Below, one piece after another: positions 22,616 to 34,997 of a DNA stretch of 64,000 bases. Every line of letters starts with the position of its first letter. Position 1 is the first letter of the stretch. Below the pieces are notes generated by a model. The model did no database searches. It was not told where the DNA came from and saw only the letters and a list, made by a program, of their open reading frames with translations. The stretch comes from Begonia masoniana (taxonomy: Eukaryota; Streptophyta; Magnoliopsida; Cucurbitales; Begoniaceae). Where the stretch lies: assembly GCA_022432975.1 (NCBI GenBank), contig CM039512.1:35461730-35525729 (forward strand), given 5' to 3'. A program made the position numbers and the translations under genes.

Positions 22616-24732
22616 TGTAACACCCGGTTTTGTTTAAACCAGTTTACTTTATCAAATTTTAGTGGATGTTTTATGGATGAAATTGGGGAACTAGTGATTA
22701 GGTTAATAAATGTGAGTGTAAGGGCATGATGGTAATTTGAGATGTTATTTTGGATAGCGTATTTAAGGGAAGGTTTAATGAGGTTTAGCCGCCACTGTTC
22801 TCTCATTTTTCCTTTCTCGGTATTCAGCTTAAGCTCAGCAGAGCTCCAGGCGATTTTTCCTCTCCGATCTTCAACCCTCAAACTAGGTAAGTTCTCCCCT
22901 TGTTTTCTTGAGATTTTAGTGGCTAGATAGCAGAGATAGTGCAATGTGTGTATTTTTGATAATGCTGTGAGTGAGTTGAGTTTGAGTTTAGTGTTAAGCC
23001 GAGAATGTACGATGACCAGAACGTCCAAACTAGCTCCTTAGATTTCTGAATGATATAGGATAAGGTTATTGTTGATCTAATCGGTATTCTGCTTATGACA
23101 TTAGGTGAGCAGGGCTTCCAGAGTAGTTGAAACCGAGCGATTTCTAGGAGACCAGGTAAGTGAAGTATTGTGTGTGCCTTCGGGCCTACATCACAAAACA
23201 GTAGGTTTATGTATGTTCGAGTGTTTTCTTTTTTTTTCATGCATCATGTTTTTGAAGAAATACGAAAATGAATTTACATGAAATGTTATGGCAAGGTACG
23301 AACAGATTGAAACAGATCAGCTGTTAAGGGAACTAATCCGCCCCTTAATTGAGAAGAGGATGTATGACTTTGGGAGAACTGATCCCACTCCCAATGGAAT
23401 TGAGGGATCAGATCAGCTGTTAAGGGAAATAATCCGCCCCTTAATTGAGAAGAGGATGTATGACTTTGGGAGAACTGATCCACCTCCCAATGGAGCCGAG
23501 GGATCATTTCAGTGAATTAACAAAATTGCAACTGAGTTGTGAAAGTAGAAACTGCATGATTAGGATTTATGTTTCAGTATTCCATTTCATTATTACTTTA
23601 CTTGCTTAGCATTAGGCTAATAGATGAGTTTTGTGATGTAGGTGTTGAGGTAACCATTGGAGAGTTCTCTGAATTTACTGAGAAATAGGCGATGCTGTTG
23701 AAGCACATTCTTGTCACGGTTTGGTTTTCTGATGAGGCGGTTTAACACTTGTCTTTAGGTGAAGTTTCAGTAGTTAAGTATTTTATTGGTGAATGCTGAG
23801 AATTTAACGACAGTAGTTATTTAATGTTTACGTGATTTAAATGTAGTTAGAGTTTAATATTTCCAAAGTTGTGTCGAGGATACAGACGTTGTTCTTTTGT
23901 TAATGGCTATTTGTTGAATGTCAGATGTTATTCGGGGTCAGGTTGTTTTGAATGCTTTGAGTAAAGTTTGTAAATTCCACCATTGGTGAATGAAGTTCAC
24001 CGGTGGATGTTTTGTGTTTTTGTCTACCGGTGGATGTGAGATAAAGTCGTTCGGATGAAGGAAATCATCCGGCTGACGTCACTGGTGGATGCGAGATAAA
24101 GTCGATCAGATGAAGGAAATCATCTGGCTGACGTCACCGGTGGATGCGAGATTTAGTCGATCGGATGAAGGAAATCATCCGGCTGACGTCATCGGTAGAT
24201 GTAGGAAGACTTTTGTCATCTTATGACCGGTGGTTGCGAGCAATGAGTTTTGTCACTTAGTGACCGGGCGATGTAATCAGTTTTGTTTTGTCTTGTGAAG
24301 GAAAAATGGACTTTGTCGTTTTGTCACCGGTGGATGTCGTTTGTTAAATCCACTGATGACGTAGCCAAAGTTTTTGTCATTTTGTCACCGGAAGAAGCCT
24401 TCTGTTTTCTGTTTCAGTCTTTTCCATTGACTTTGCTCAGCGGCAACTACATTTGACTTCTGTAATTTCTCAAGTATTTCACGATTAAACCTTTACTTTC
24501 TTTGGTCGATTATTTCTTAATATTCCAACCGATTATTCAAACATTGTTTCTATAGTTTTGTTTAACTTTATTTTTGCTTAAATGATTTCCGCTGCAAGTT
24601 TTCAAATGTTTTGAAGCTTAGAAAATGTCAAATTTTTACTTTTGAGCGAAGTTTTAAATTTAGTCCAAAGTCTCTTAGTCAAGTTCGAGTTTATGAGTAA
24701 CGAACCGGGTTTATATAATTCTGGGCGTTACA
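22616..24732 (+). repeat. Element 2, 3' LTR
   Basis: TGTAACACCCGG..GGGCGTTACA. It keeps the full leader layout: TATTTAAGG at about 22760, donor 22887, mini-exon 23105-23155, donor 23156 and acceptor GATGTAG ending 23641. The 96-bp duplication is at 23310-23515 and the CCGG module cluster at 23995-24390. It is followed by AACCC, the right target duplication (24733-24737). Confidence 0.95.
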
Positions 24733-25031
24733 AACCCTAAGACAAAGTCCATGCTGATTTCTACCAAATGGTGAGTAGGAACAGGTATGGGTAGATATAG
24801 TCCTTAGGGAAAAACTTTACTTTTGGCCTTCTTACAAACAATGCACTGTTCAATGGAGTGGTGTACATCCTTCATCATGTGTGGCCAGTAGAATCATTCT
24901 TTCAGTAGCTCAAGGGTCTTCTTTTCCCCAAAATGTCCAGACAGTCCTCCACTATAGACTTCCGGGATAAGACATTGTCTCAGACTATTGTCAGGTATAC
25001 ATAATTTTTCTCCTTTCATCAGAAAGCCATC
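24733..25031 (-). pseudogene. pol: Element B integrase, zinc-binding N-terminal part
   Basis: On the minus strand: a region with SGHFGEKKTLELL, FYWPHMMKDVHHSIEQCIVCKKAKSK and VEISMDFVLG. This is the HHCC zinc domain and the first catalytic aspartate of a gypsy integrase. Two in-frame stops look like CGA-to-TGA and CAA-to-TAA changes. It continues into 15010-15892 across element 2 and comes from 36355-38011 across element C. Confidence 0.88.
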
Positions 25032-25309
25032 TGTCACGACCCTAATACTGTACCCAGGTTCTCGTACCTATATATCTATATATTTTTTTTTATCTCAATA
25101 AACCGTAATCTATTTTATAATAAAACAAAACACAAATCATTTTAAATAAACATTTAAAAATTAAACAATTAAATAAAAACCATTAAAAACAAATTATTTT
25201 TATGTTTATTTATTTTTATTTTTTATTTTCGGTGAACAGTGCCTGTGAACAGTGCCGTGAACAGTGCCTGTGAACAGTGCGTGAACAGTGCGCTTGCCAC
25301 TTTATAGCT

Positions 25310-25735
25310 AGCGATCGATCTCCATTTTTCTTGGAGATCGATCGCTGACTTTTATATTTATATTGGCGATCGATCTCCATTTTTCATGGAGATCGATCGC
25401 CACAATGATGTACAGCGATCGATCAATCGCACTTTAAATAAACTCTATACTAATAGCGTAACCTAAACCGAAATCGAAAACAATTAGTATAAAACCATTT
25501 AAAACAATTGAAACCATTAAATAAAACTATATGTCAAACTAATTTCAATTAAAACAGAAGAGAGGGCAGAAGTGTCATTCTGCCTAGGAAGGATGAGCAG
25601 CGACCAATCGCTGCATCAGCGATTGGTCTCAGCGCTCGATCGCTGAGCAGCCTTGTCTGCCCAGCGATCAGTCGCTGGCACGCTACCAGCGATCAGTCGC
25701 TGGTAGCGTTTGGTGCCTGGCGATCAGGCGCTAGT
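25310..25735 (-). repeat. GCGATCGATC hairpin cluster in C 3' LTR
   Basis: Inverted repeats: GCGATCGATCTCC..GGAGATCGATCGC twice (25314-25350 and 25369-25402), then AGCGACCAATCGCT, AGCGATTGGTCTCAGCGCT and AGCGATCAGTCGCT stems up to about 25735. Outer arms are shared and inner arms vary while still pairing. The cluster lies about 280-700 bp before the LTR 3' end in the minus-strand sense. The C 5' LTR has the same cluster at 31130-31550. Confidence 0.88.
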
Positions 25736-26321
25736 CGCCCCTCATCACATGGCGCCCAGTCGCCTACCATTTCCTTTACAAATTCTAGAGAGCAAACACT
25801 TTTGAGCTACCTGGAATAAACACTTCAATGCAACTCTCTGGAATCCGACTCCAGAGAGTAAACTTAATACATTCTTACCATTTTTCTTATCCATCAACAC
25901 CATGAAACTATATCTTAAATCCAACCAAAACGTTTCCTAAACTCGACCAACTTGCAGCGGACTTTGCGGAATCCAACCGCGTGGATAGCTCTAAAACTCG
26001 AGCATATCCATATCAAACCTAAACTATTTCAAACGATTTCTATAACGTGCAATTAAAAGCTTTAATAAAACATTTTACAAATACGGTTTATAAAACTTTG
26101 AAAACATCAGTCTATCAGCTAACCAGATCCCAAACAACCTAATATGTTCTATCAAGACAAAGTCATCAATAACATCCCAAAAATCCTTAAAACCTACACA
26201 TACATCCCCCACAGGTCAGGTGAGCATCGACTGCGCCAGCACACCACCGCAACCATCCTTCGTCAACTGAACTCATGCCTCGGGAGGAGGAAGCTCGTCC
26301 TCACCTGTTTCCTCGTAAACA

Positions 26322-27392
26322 CCTACACCATACAGACATCTATGAGATGAAAATCTCAGTAAGCTCTAGTAAATGCAAATGAATGCTGTGCATGTGACTT
26401 TATAAATCATGCTTTGTTTTCTTTACTTTGCTTTGCTTTACTTTGCTTTGCTTTGCTTTGCTATAAACTGTATACCGAAGGGCCATTTAAACTATATACC
26501 GAAGGGTCATTTAAACTGTATACCGTAGGGACATCATTTCTTTGCATTCACTTTAAAACGTTATGCGGAAATTCGTTTTCATGACATTTGAAATACGTGA
26601 TGCATGAACAGATATGAACATAAAATAAACAATCAATATGCATACCATCAAGACCGAAATGGAATAACCTTTAACAATTATAAACCTATCTACCCGACCA
26701 AAGCAATTTAAAACAAACAATCCATTGAGATCCTCGACGCTACATCGAAGTACGGTGAAGGCCAATCGGCCAGAGTATGTCACGAGAACTTACCTTGAGC
26801 GCACAGAACCTCGAGCTTCGCCCACGAGAGTCGTGTGTCTGAGGCAAAACACGATATTTGTCGTTAAAACCAACTTAAGCTATTGACGTCCAAATTACAA
26901 ATCTTAACTAAAGAATTTTCCTAAATTCTTAACTTAGCTAATCGAGACGTTTAAACGACCAATTCATGCTCGATAGTTAAAAATCACAACTTACGAACTT
27001 TTCCCGAAAATCCCTAAATTCTCAAATTTAACATTTTTCCACAATTCAATTTAACTTCGTCCAATAACGTTTAATACGTTCAATACGTCCTTAAACTATG
27101 GCAACCTATCAATTTCGAACCTTAAATCTTGATTTTTAACGAAACCTAAATGAAACCCTAATTATTCCAACTCCGTAGAAATCGAAATAAACACTCTAAG
27201 ATCGTAGGTTCATACCTAGGGTAGCGAGAGGAGGAAGAATCACGAAGAACGGAGGAGAAACGGAGGAGAACGGAGGCCGGAATCGTCGGATCGTCGCGGC
27301 TGGCAGGGAGCTTTTCTCTCTGGCGTTCGCGGGAAGCAGAGAAGAAGAAAATGAAGAAGAGAAAGAGTTTTCTCTTATTTTATAAATTTACT
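26322..27392 (-). promoter_or_regulatory. Element C 3' LTR promoter and leader splice signals
   Basis: Minus strand, 5' to 3': TTTATAAAATAAG near 27390-27376, donor CCTAG|GTATG at 27215, acceptor TTTTGCCTCAG ending 26839, mini-exon 26838-26794 (45 nt), donor CTCAAG|GTAAGTTC at 26793 and acceptor TATGGTGTAG ending 26323. The order is the same as in LTR-A, element 2, D and E. Splicing is inferred from site quality and conserved order. Confidence 0.5.
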
Positions 27393-27775
27393 TTGGCAAA
27401 TTACCGTTTTGCCCTTCCTTTGTTTTTATATTTGTTTCGTCATTCGTTTCGTTAATTGGCTAACTATTCGGTTTCACCAAATCTCCTTATTTCACCAATA
27501 AGTCCAACTTATTATTAAGGTCCCAATAAAACTGTCCGTTCGCAAATCGGACTACATTTACTATTTTTACTAAAACATCCTTTATATTACGAGAAACATA
27601 ATTACTCGGAATTAAGCGTTACTGCTCCGAAAATTCTCGTAAATTTCTTAAAATCCATATTAATAATTAGGATCCCAACGAAACTTTCTGTTCATAAAAC
27701 GGGCTTGATTTGACGTATTTACAAAAATACCATTTATATTTAAAATAGTAATATCCTGAAAAGCCGGGTATTACA

Positions 27776-29569
27776 TTCCACCCACCTTATTTAAAATTTT
27801 GTCCTCAAAATTTGACTTAGCTTATATAGCCTTTGATGTTAATGTCTCATATCACGCGGTCTTACGCTTCGATTATCATTTATACTTACGGTCACTCTTC
27901 GTGGTCCTCAACCAAAACTGTCCACCGCACTCTCCAATATCGGCCTTAAACTTGTATTCTCTACCTTCGATCTGACCGTACACTTCCTTACTAAAGTACT
28001 GAGCTTAGTTAAGTCCTTAAATCTCCAATTGATTTACCTAAACTTCTCTATAACTTCGTTTGCTTCGTCTGTAGTCGAGATTCACGTCGACCCAAACTTC
28101 TATATTCGCCCGGGTAACGATTCCTCGTAACTGTATCACCCAAGGGATTTCCTTGTCACCTATCTTCCTGGGTAACCTATTGACCTTCGGAGACTACTTC
28201 GGTGCGGGTTTCCTAATTAAGTCATCATCGTTATACCCTACAACTATACGACTATTACACTACTTGGTCTATGTGAGTCAAACTATGAACTACAGTCAGT
28301 ATTACTTAGAATTCTATCTCTAACAAAATTCGAACTCCCTTTTCTCAACTCTGATCCCGTCATCCCTAGGGTCAATCTCTACGATTCTAATCCAAAACGT
28401 CGACTATACCTTCCAACATTAGCCTTAAATTCGAAATCTCTACTCTCAATTGGATTGTACGTATCCTCACTCACACATTAAGTCTTACTAAATCTCCTAA
28501 ATCGCATACTTTCCTGGGCAATTTACCAATCTCGCCAGTTATTTCAGGGCGGATTTTACAACTAAGCTTACACTGTTATACTCCTCGAACTATGTCACCA
28601 GAGTTTCCTTATGAACACCGCTTCCATTCTAAGTTTTGTCCTTAAATTCTACCACTATGTTCTTAATCAAAGTTCTCACACTGCTTACGTTACACTCTTT
28701 TGCTTATCTTAAACTCTATTTGCTCTATGCACGGTCAAGTCTCTAAATCTCCCCATTGATGCGCTCTAAACTAGTCATTTTAACCTAAGCCATTCATGCA
28801 CTACTTGGTCTCGACCTGCCACACACGAGTCGATCACTAGAAATTTACTAACTTAATCTCACCTCTAAGTTTACTTAGATGGTTTCGGTGACAATTCTCA
28901 CTCTCCTTATTCTATAAATCGCAAATTTCTCAATTTGTTATCCTTTAAACACCAATCTAAGCTCTCATTTATTCCAACGATCTACTTTACCTTCACTAAA
29001 TTCCTCAAGGCTACTTTGAGTTCATCGACTAATCTATATTTGTTCGCTCTTTCCAATCAGGTTCCAACTATTCTATTCGAAAATCATTCTAAGTTTAACT
29101 CTTGAATTCTATCTTAATCTAGATACTCCTAACTTCATACGAATCCTCAATATACGAGCTCTACGGTACCCTTTCATCTATTTAAACACACTCCATATAT
29201 TACAACAATCTAGAGTATTCCTTTATAGGTTTATTTCTCAATTTTCATCTTCCTTGACTAGTCATAATCTAATACTCCAAAAGGTTGTCAATTAGACACA
29301 ATCCCTACCTACTTAAAATCCATATCCCATAGGGTGTATTCCTCTAATTGTTACTAAACCCTAGGTGCGCAAACTCCGTTGATTAAATCGAACTAATCCT
29401 ACTAATGTAGAACTATATTTCTATATGGTGTTTATTGTTATATGTGTATCCTCTTATCTTCTCCTCGAGGTCCGCCTAGTAATCCTTCTTACTCACCTAT
29501 TACTCTCTTCCTTACTAATTTCAGATCTAAATATTTTATCTATCATGTACATATCGTTGTATAAGTAAT
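27776..29569 (-). other. Element C non-coding interior where pol would be
   Basis: It begins (minus strand, right to left) after the gag stop and ends at the polypurine tract AAGGTGGGTGGAA (27776-27788). About 1.8 kb without an open frame or any recognisable enzyme motif. Loose internal repetition is visible: a block near 27940-28200 resembles one near 28400-28560 (shared GCCTTAAA..TCTCTAC.TTC and TTCCTGGG..A.CTA/TACC). It is either extremely decayed or never coding. Confidence 0.75.
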
Positions 29570-30673
29570 TTAAATAATACCTGCAATTGTAGAAGGCTGG
29601 GCCCCATCATCGGCGTTGTCAGGCTGGATGAGTGCAAAGACTCTCGGTACAACTTTTCTTTGATCTCTGCCATGTTGATCCCTGCCTGATTGATCTCGAC
29701 CCTGATTCGGGCAGACTTTCACAAAATGGCCTGGTTCTCCACACCAATAGCACACATTTGTGCCTACCCTGCACTGTCCCCTGTGCTCCCTCTGGCATTT
29801 AGGGCAAAGAGGTAACTGAGAAGCCCCTTGTACCTGTTTGCCTTTCCCTCGATCGTTGCCTCCTTCTAGAGGCCTTTTAATGTCTCTTTGCTGCTGTTGT
29901 TGTTGTTGCTGTGCTCTCGGCTGCCAGCCTTGATTCTGCGACTGAGGTTGAATCTCACGGAAGAAGCCCTTAGCTTGCTCCCTCAGTCTAACACAAGTAG
30001 CTCTGGCGGCCTCAATATCCAGAGCCCTAGCTGTGATGTCAGAATAGGGTACATCAATAATACCTGATACAACAACGTGCATCCGGATCTCCGAATTAAG
30101 GCGCCCCATAAACTGGTGTACCTTCTCCTTGTTATCGCTGACAAGGCGCGGTGCAAATCGCGATAAAGCCTCAAACTTCCGGATATACTCTGCAACTGAA
30201 CCTGTCTGCTTCAGCTGCGTGAACTCAATCCTCTTCGCCACTCTCACTGTGCGGTTAAAATACTTGTCAAAAAATACAAACTTGAACCGATCCCAAGTCA
30301 TAACTGATACGTCCGTTGTCGCTTTGATCGAATCCCACCAGAAACGGGCATCCATTGCTAAGTGAAAAGTAGCATACGCCACCATGCTCACGTTCCCTAC
30401 CTCGGCATAAGCTAACATATCCTCCATAACTCGGATCCATTCCTCCGCAACAGTAGGATCCGATGATCGACCATCGAACACTGGAGGTCGTAGGCCCTGA
30501 AACTTCTGCATGCCCTGGTTGTTGGGAACTGTCAAATCCCGGGCCCTCTGGTTCTCCCGATTTACTAAGTCTGTAATCTGCTGCGATTGCCGGTCCATAT
30601 GCTGAGACTGGCGATCTATCAACTCCGTAAATCGATCTAGCGCGTCATCTCTAGGATCCCTTCCTCGAACCAT
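29570..30673 (-). CDS. gag: Element C Gag polyprotein, intact
   Basis: A 367-codon open frame with the N-terminus MVRGRDPRDDALDRF, a coiled-coil-like QSQHMDRQSQQITDL stretch (residues about 23-40), a Gag capsid domain (FQGLRPPVFDGRSSDP, FHLAMDARFWWDSIK, TWDRFKFVFFDKYF; about residues 58-150), a glutamine run (about 258-265), basic linkers and a zinc knuckle CYWCGEPGHFVKVC (about 310-323). It stops soon after, at STIAGII, where the E homologue continues into protease. Gag would package element RNA into virus-like particles in the cytoplasm. The ATG matches the conserved start in E (51949). It is the only intact gag in the window and is flanked by no pol, which suggests retention for particle assembly. 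Confidence 0.92.
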   Translation of the reverse strand: MVRGRDPRDDALDRFTELIDRQSQHMDRQSQQITDLVNRENQRARDLTVPNNQGMQKFQGLRPPVFDGRSSDPTVAEEWIRVMEDMLAYAEVGNVSMVAYATFHLAMDARFWWDSIKATTDVSVMTWDRFKFVFFDKYFNRTVRVAKRIEFTQLKQTGSVAEYIRKFEALSRFAPRLVSDNKEKVHQFMGRLNSEIRMHVVVSGIIDVPYSDITARALDIEAARATCVRLREQAKGFFREIQPQSQNQGWQPRAQQQQQQQQRDIKRPLEGGNDRGKGKQVQGASQLPLCPKCQREHRGQCRVGTNVCYWCGEPGHFVKVCPNQGRDQSGRDQHGRDQRKVVPRVFALIQPDNADDGAQPSTIAGII

Positions 30674-30816
30674 TTTATAAAAATCCTATAAAAGATCAAA
30701 ACAATAATCCTAAGAAACCAAATCAATAAAGCTATAAAAAGACTTACAGTTGATGAAGGATGTCCGCGTAGTGGCTGTGCAGTCGAGCAGTCTACAGAAC
30801 CGATTTTTAAAACCCG

Positions 30817-30832
30817 GGGGCTCTGATACTAT
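30817..30832 (-). other. Element C primer-binding site
   Basis: The minus strand reads TAGTATCAGAGCCCCC, three bases after the LTR end (GGGTCGTGACA). It matches the initiator tRNA-Met site with TGG changed to TAG. Confidence 0.88.
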
Positions 30833-31129
30833 AATTGTCACGACCCTAATACTGTACCCAGGTTCCCGTACCTATATATCTATATATTTTTTTTATCTCA
30901 ATAAACCGTAATCTATTTTATAATAAAACAAAACACAAATCATTTTAAATAAACATTTAAAAATTAAACAATTAAATAAAAACCATTAAAAACAAATTAT
31001 TTTTATGTTTATTTATTTTTTTTTATTTTCGGTGAGCAGTGACCGTGAACAGTGCCTGTGAACAGTAACAGTGAACAGTGCGTGAACAGTGCGTGAACAG
31101 TGCGTGAACAGTGCGCTTGCCACTTTATA

Positions 31130-31550
31130 GCTAGCGATCGATCTCCATTTTTCTTGGAGATCGATCGCTGACTTTTATATTTATATTGGCGATCGATCTT
31201 CATTTTTCATGGAGATCGATCGCCACAATGATGTACAGCGATCGATCAATCGCACTTTAAATAAACTCTATACTAATAGCGTAACCTAAACCGAAATCGA
31301 AAACAATTAGTATAAAACCATTTAAAACAATTGAAACCATTAAATAAAACTATATGTCAAACTAATTTCAATTAAAACAGAAGAGAGGGCATAAGTGTCA
31401 TTCTGCCGAGGAAGGATGAGCAGCGACCAATCGCTGCATCAGCGATTGGTCTCAGTGCTCGATCGCTGAGCAGCCTTGTCTGCCCAGCGATCAGTCGCTG
31501 GCACGCTACCAGCGATCAGTCGCTGGTAGCGTTTGGTGCCTGGCGATCGG
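31130..31550 (-). repeat. GCGATCGATC hairpin cluster in C 5' LTR
   Basis: The same series of stem-loops as 25310-25735, with a few substitutions, for example GATCTTCA for GATCTCCA in one outer arm (31195-31203), which weakens that stem. Confidence 0.87.
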
Positions 31551-33139
31551 GCGCTAGTCGCCCCTCGTCACATGGCGCCCAGTCGCCTACCATTTCCTTT
31601 ACAAATTCTAGAGAGCAAACACTTTTGAGCTACCTGGAATAAACACTTCAATGCAACTCTCTGGAATCCGACTCCAGAGAGTAAACTTAATACATTCTTA
31701 CCATTTTTCTTATCCAACAACACCATGAAACTATATCTTAAATCCAACCAAAACGTTTCCTAAACTCGACCAACTTGCAGCGGACTTTGCGGAATCCAAC
31801 CGTGTGGATAGCTCTAAAACTCGAGCATATCCATATCAAACCTAAACCATTTCAAACGATTTCTATAACGTGCAATTAAAAGCTTTAATAAAATATTTTA
31901 CAAATACGGTTTATAAAACTTTGAAAACATCAGTCTATCAGCTAACCAGATCCCAAACAACCTAATATGTTCTATCAAGACAAAGTCATCAATAACATCG
32001 CAAAAATCCTTAAAACCTACACATACATCCCCCACGGGTCAGGTGAGCATCGACTGCGCCAGAACACCACCGCAACCATCCTTCGTCAACTGAACTCATG
32101 CCTCGGGAGGAGGAAGCTCGTCCTCACCTGTTTCCTCGTAAACACCTACACCATACAGACATCTATGAGATGAAAATCTCAGTAAGCTCTAGTAAATGCA
32201 AATGAATGCTGTGCATGTGACTTTATAAATCATGCTTTGTTTTCTTTACTTTGCTTTGCTTTGCTATAAACTGTATACCGAAGGGCCATTTAAACTATAT
32301 ACCGAAGGGTCATTTAAACTGTATACCGTAGGGACATCATTTCTTTACATTCACTTTAAAACGTTGTGCGGAAATTCGTTTTCATGACATTTGAAATACG
32401 TGATGCCTGAACAGATATGAACATAAAATAAACAATCAACATGCATACCATCAAGACTGAAATGGAATAACCTTTAACAATTATAAACCTATCTACCCAA
32501 CCAAAGCAATTTAAAACAAACAATCCATTGAGATCATCGACGCTACATCGAAGTACGGTGTAGGCCAATTGGCCAGAGTATGTCACGAGAACTTACCTTG
32601 AGCGCACAGAACCTCGAGCTTCATCCACGAGAGTCGTGTGTCTGAGGCAAAACACGATATTCGTCATTAAAACCAACTTAAGCTATTGACGTCCAAATTA
32701 CAAATCTTAACTAAAGAATTTTCCTAAATTCTTAACTTAGCTAATCGAGACGTTTAAACGACCAATTCATGCTCGATAGTTCAAAATCACTACTTACGAA
32801 CTTTTCCCGAAAATCCCTAAATTCTTAAATTGTAACGCCCCGAGTTTACTGAACCCGGTTTGTTACTCATAAACCCGAATATTACTAAGAAAACTTGGAC
32901 CCAATTCAAGACTTCGTACAAAATTTAAAATTTGGACATTTGACAAAACATGAAAACTTGCAGCGGAAATCGTTTAAACAAAAATAAAATTAACCAAAAC
33001 CATGTTAAAATAATCATTGGGAATGTTAAGAAACAATCGGTTAAGAAGCGAAGGTTTAACTCGTGAAAATACTTTAAAGGTTGAAAAAGTCAAATTCATC
33101 GTCCGCTGAACAAAGTATACGAAGGGGGGAAAAGCTATT

Positions 33140-33560
33140 TGAAGACATCCACCGATCACTAGACGACAAAGCATAAGATTTGTCATCCGGTCAGTCTATC
33201 AAAAGACATCCACCGGTCACTAAACGACAAAATACATCCTTCATCTACTGGTGACGTCAACCGGATGATCTCCTTCATCCGATCAACTTTACTCTACATC
33301 CACCGGTCACTAAACGACAAAATACATCCTTCATCTACCGGTGATGTCAGCTGGATGATCTCCTTCATCCGATCGACTTTACTCTACATCCACCGGTCAC
33401 TAAACGACAAAATACATCCTTCATCTACCGGTGACTTCAGCCGGATGATTTCCTTCATCAGATCGACTTAACGACAAGTTCCAACCTATATCTTCTGATG
33501 GCTTCCACTGAAGACATCTTCCGATAGACAACAAAACAACAACTCAATCTCTGCCGGTAG
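33140..33560 (-). repeat. CCGG / GTCGTTTAGTGACCGG modules in LTR D
   Basis: Plus-strand units CATCCACCGGTCACTAAACGAC and CCGGATGATCTCCTTCATCC repeat three to four times with a period near 88 bp. Stems CCGGATGA/TCATCCG are kept. Position: about 310-730 bp before the LTR 3' end, the same as in element 2. Confidence 0.85.
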
Positions 33561-33949
33561 ACTTCATCTACCGATAGAGAACGGAATCTCATTTTATCCA
33601 CTTCATGGCTTACTATCACAACTCTAATCACAGAAAAGAGTTTACTCACTTCGCTGAAACATTCAGAAATAATTCAAATCGTTGCATATCTCAAATCCAG
33701 TAAAATTCAGTATTAAAACTAACGGAATACTAACATCAGAAGGGTCTCAAAATATTTTTGAAAACATCCAAGCAACTTCCTTCATTAAAAGTTTCACACA
33801 CTCAATTTGAAATCAATGTTCACTAAACCTTCACAACTAGGACACCAGTTAAACCGCCCCATCAGCTGCCAGTCTATTACAAGGATGCACTCCTCTAACC
33901 AGTCTAGTCCTCAGTAGACTCAGAAAGCACACCTGCTATTACTTCTTCA

Positions 33950-34870
33950 CCTACATCACAAAACTCATCTATTAGCCTAATGCTAAGCAAGTAAAGCAAT
34001 GATGAAATGGAAATGCTGAAACATAAAACTTCCTAAACATGCAGTTTCTACTTTCTCATCTCAGTTGCATATTTATCGTTCTGTTCAGATCCCCCTGTGA
34101 AGTTGGGAGTTGGATCAACTCTCCCAAAGTATAAATATCCACTGACTCATTAAGGGGCGGATTATTTCCCTTAACAGTAAATTTATTTCTCATACTGCTC
34201 AGATCCCCCTGTGAAATTGGGAGCTGGATCAACTCTCCCAAAGTATAAATATCCACTGTCTCATTAAGGGGCGGATTAATTCCCTTAACAGTAAAAATAA
34301 TTCACATAGCTATTTCAATATGTTCAGTCCTTACCATGTCAACATGCATTCAAATTAATTTTCGTATACTTTTAAAACATGATGCATGACATACCAACAC
34401 ATTCCAGCAATCAAACCCTAATGTTTTGTGATGTAGGCCCGAAGGCACAAGAAAACTTTACTTACCTGGATTCCTGGTGTATACTTGGTTAGGAGTTGCT
34501 TCGGAAATGCTCACCTAGAACCATAAACAGAACGTTAAGCCAATCTTTACTAATCCCCATTCTAAAGCATTCTGAAGCTTAAGTGGACCGTTAGGAGTCC
34601 TATTCACTAAGCCTTTTCCCAAATTTTCACCCCAACCCAAATCTACACTCATTCACAGCATACACGAAATCCCCACATTGCACTCCCTCAGCTATCTAAC
34701 TGCTTAAACTTAAGAGAAATGAGGAAAACTCACCTAAGTTGAAGGAGAATCGGGCGAGGAAAATCGCCTAGAGAGCTCGGCTGCTTGAGCTGAAAACCCG
34801 AAGAGAAAATGGTATGAAATTGGTGGCGGCTACAGTGCATTAAACCCAACCCTCTTTCCTTAAATACGTT
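33950..34870 (-). promoter_or_regulatory. Element D LTR promoter and leader splice signals
   Basis: Minus strand: GCGTATTTAAGG at about 34870-34859, donor ACTTAG|GTGAGTTTTCC at 34733, acceptor GGTTCTAG ending 34515, mini-exon 34514-34466 (49 nt), donor ATCCAG|GTAAGTAAAG at 34465 and acceptor TTTTGTGATGTAG ending 33951. All sites are at spacings close to those of element 2. Confidence 0.5.
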
Positions 34871-34997
34871 ATCCATTTTTGAAAATTGTGAATTTACTCT
34901 AGTGCCCTTGTCTAGTCATTTAATAACCCTACTTGAATTATTGACTAATCATATCATTAATAATAAAAGAGCTGGTTCGATAGAACCGGGTGTTACA

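Larger units (their letters stand above)
15893..24732 (+). mobile_element. Element 2: complete but inactive chromovirus (Tekay/Del-like)
   Basis: An 8840-bp element with two long LTRs (2075 and 2117 bp), primer site, gag-pol, chromodomain and polypurine tract in the canonical order PR-RT-RH-INT-chromodomain. It is flanked by a near-perfect 5-bp duplication and inserted in the integrase gene of element B. Assignment to the Tekay/Del group rests on the chromodomain and long LTRs and is tentative. The 5' LTR begins TATAACACCC, so the terminal TG has mutated to TA. Confidence 0.92.
25032..27775 (-). repeat. Element C, 3' LTR
   Basis: The minus strand reads TGTAATACCCGGC..GGGTCGTGACA (2744 bp). 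Compared with the 5' LTR it has extra CTTTG and GTGAACAGTGC units but is otherwise very similar, pointing to a fairly recent insertion. It includes short repeats GTGAACAGTGC (25230-25290), hairpins (25310-25735), a CTTTG/CTTTA run (26410-26462) and three ~27-bp repeats containing ACTATATACCGAAGGG (26465-26535). Confidence 0.93.
32831..34997 (-). repeat. Element D, 3' LTR
   Basis: The minus strand reads TGTAACACCCGGTTC..ACTCGGGGCGTTACA (2167 bp). It is related to the element-2 LTRs (same ends, leader, 96-bp-type duplication at 34080-34290 and CCGG modules at 33140-33560) but clearly diverged. It is followed on the plus side by the polypurine tract (34998-35012) and pol end, so it is a 3' LTR. 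Confidence 0.92.
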
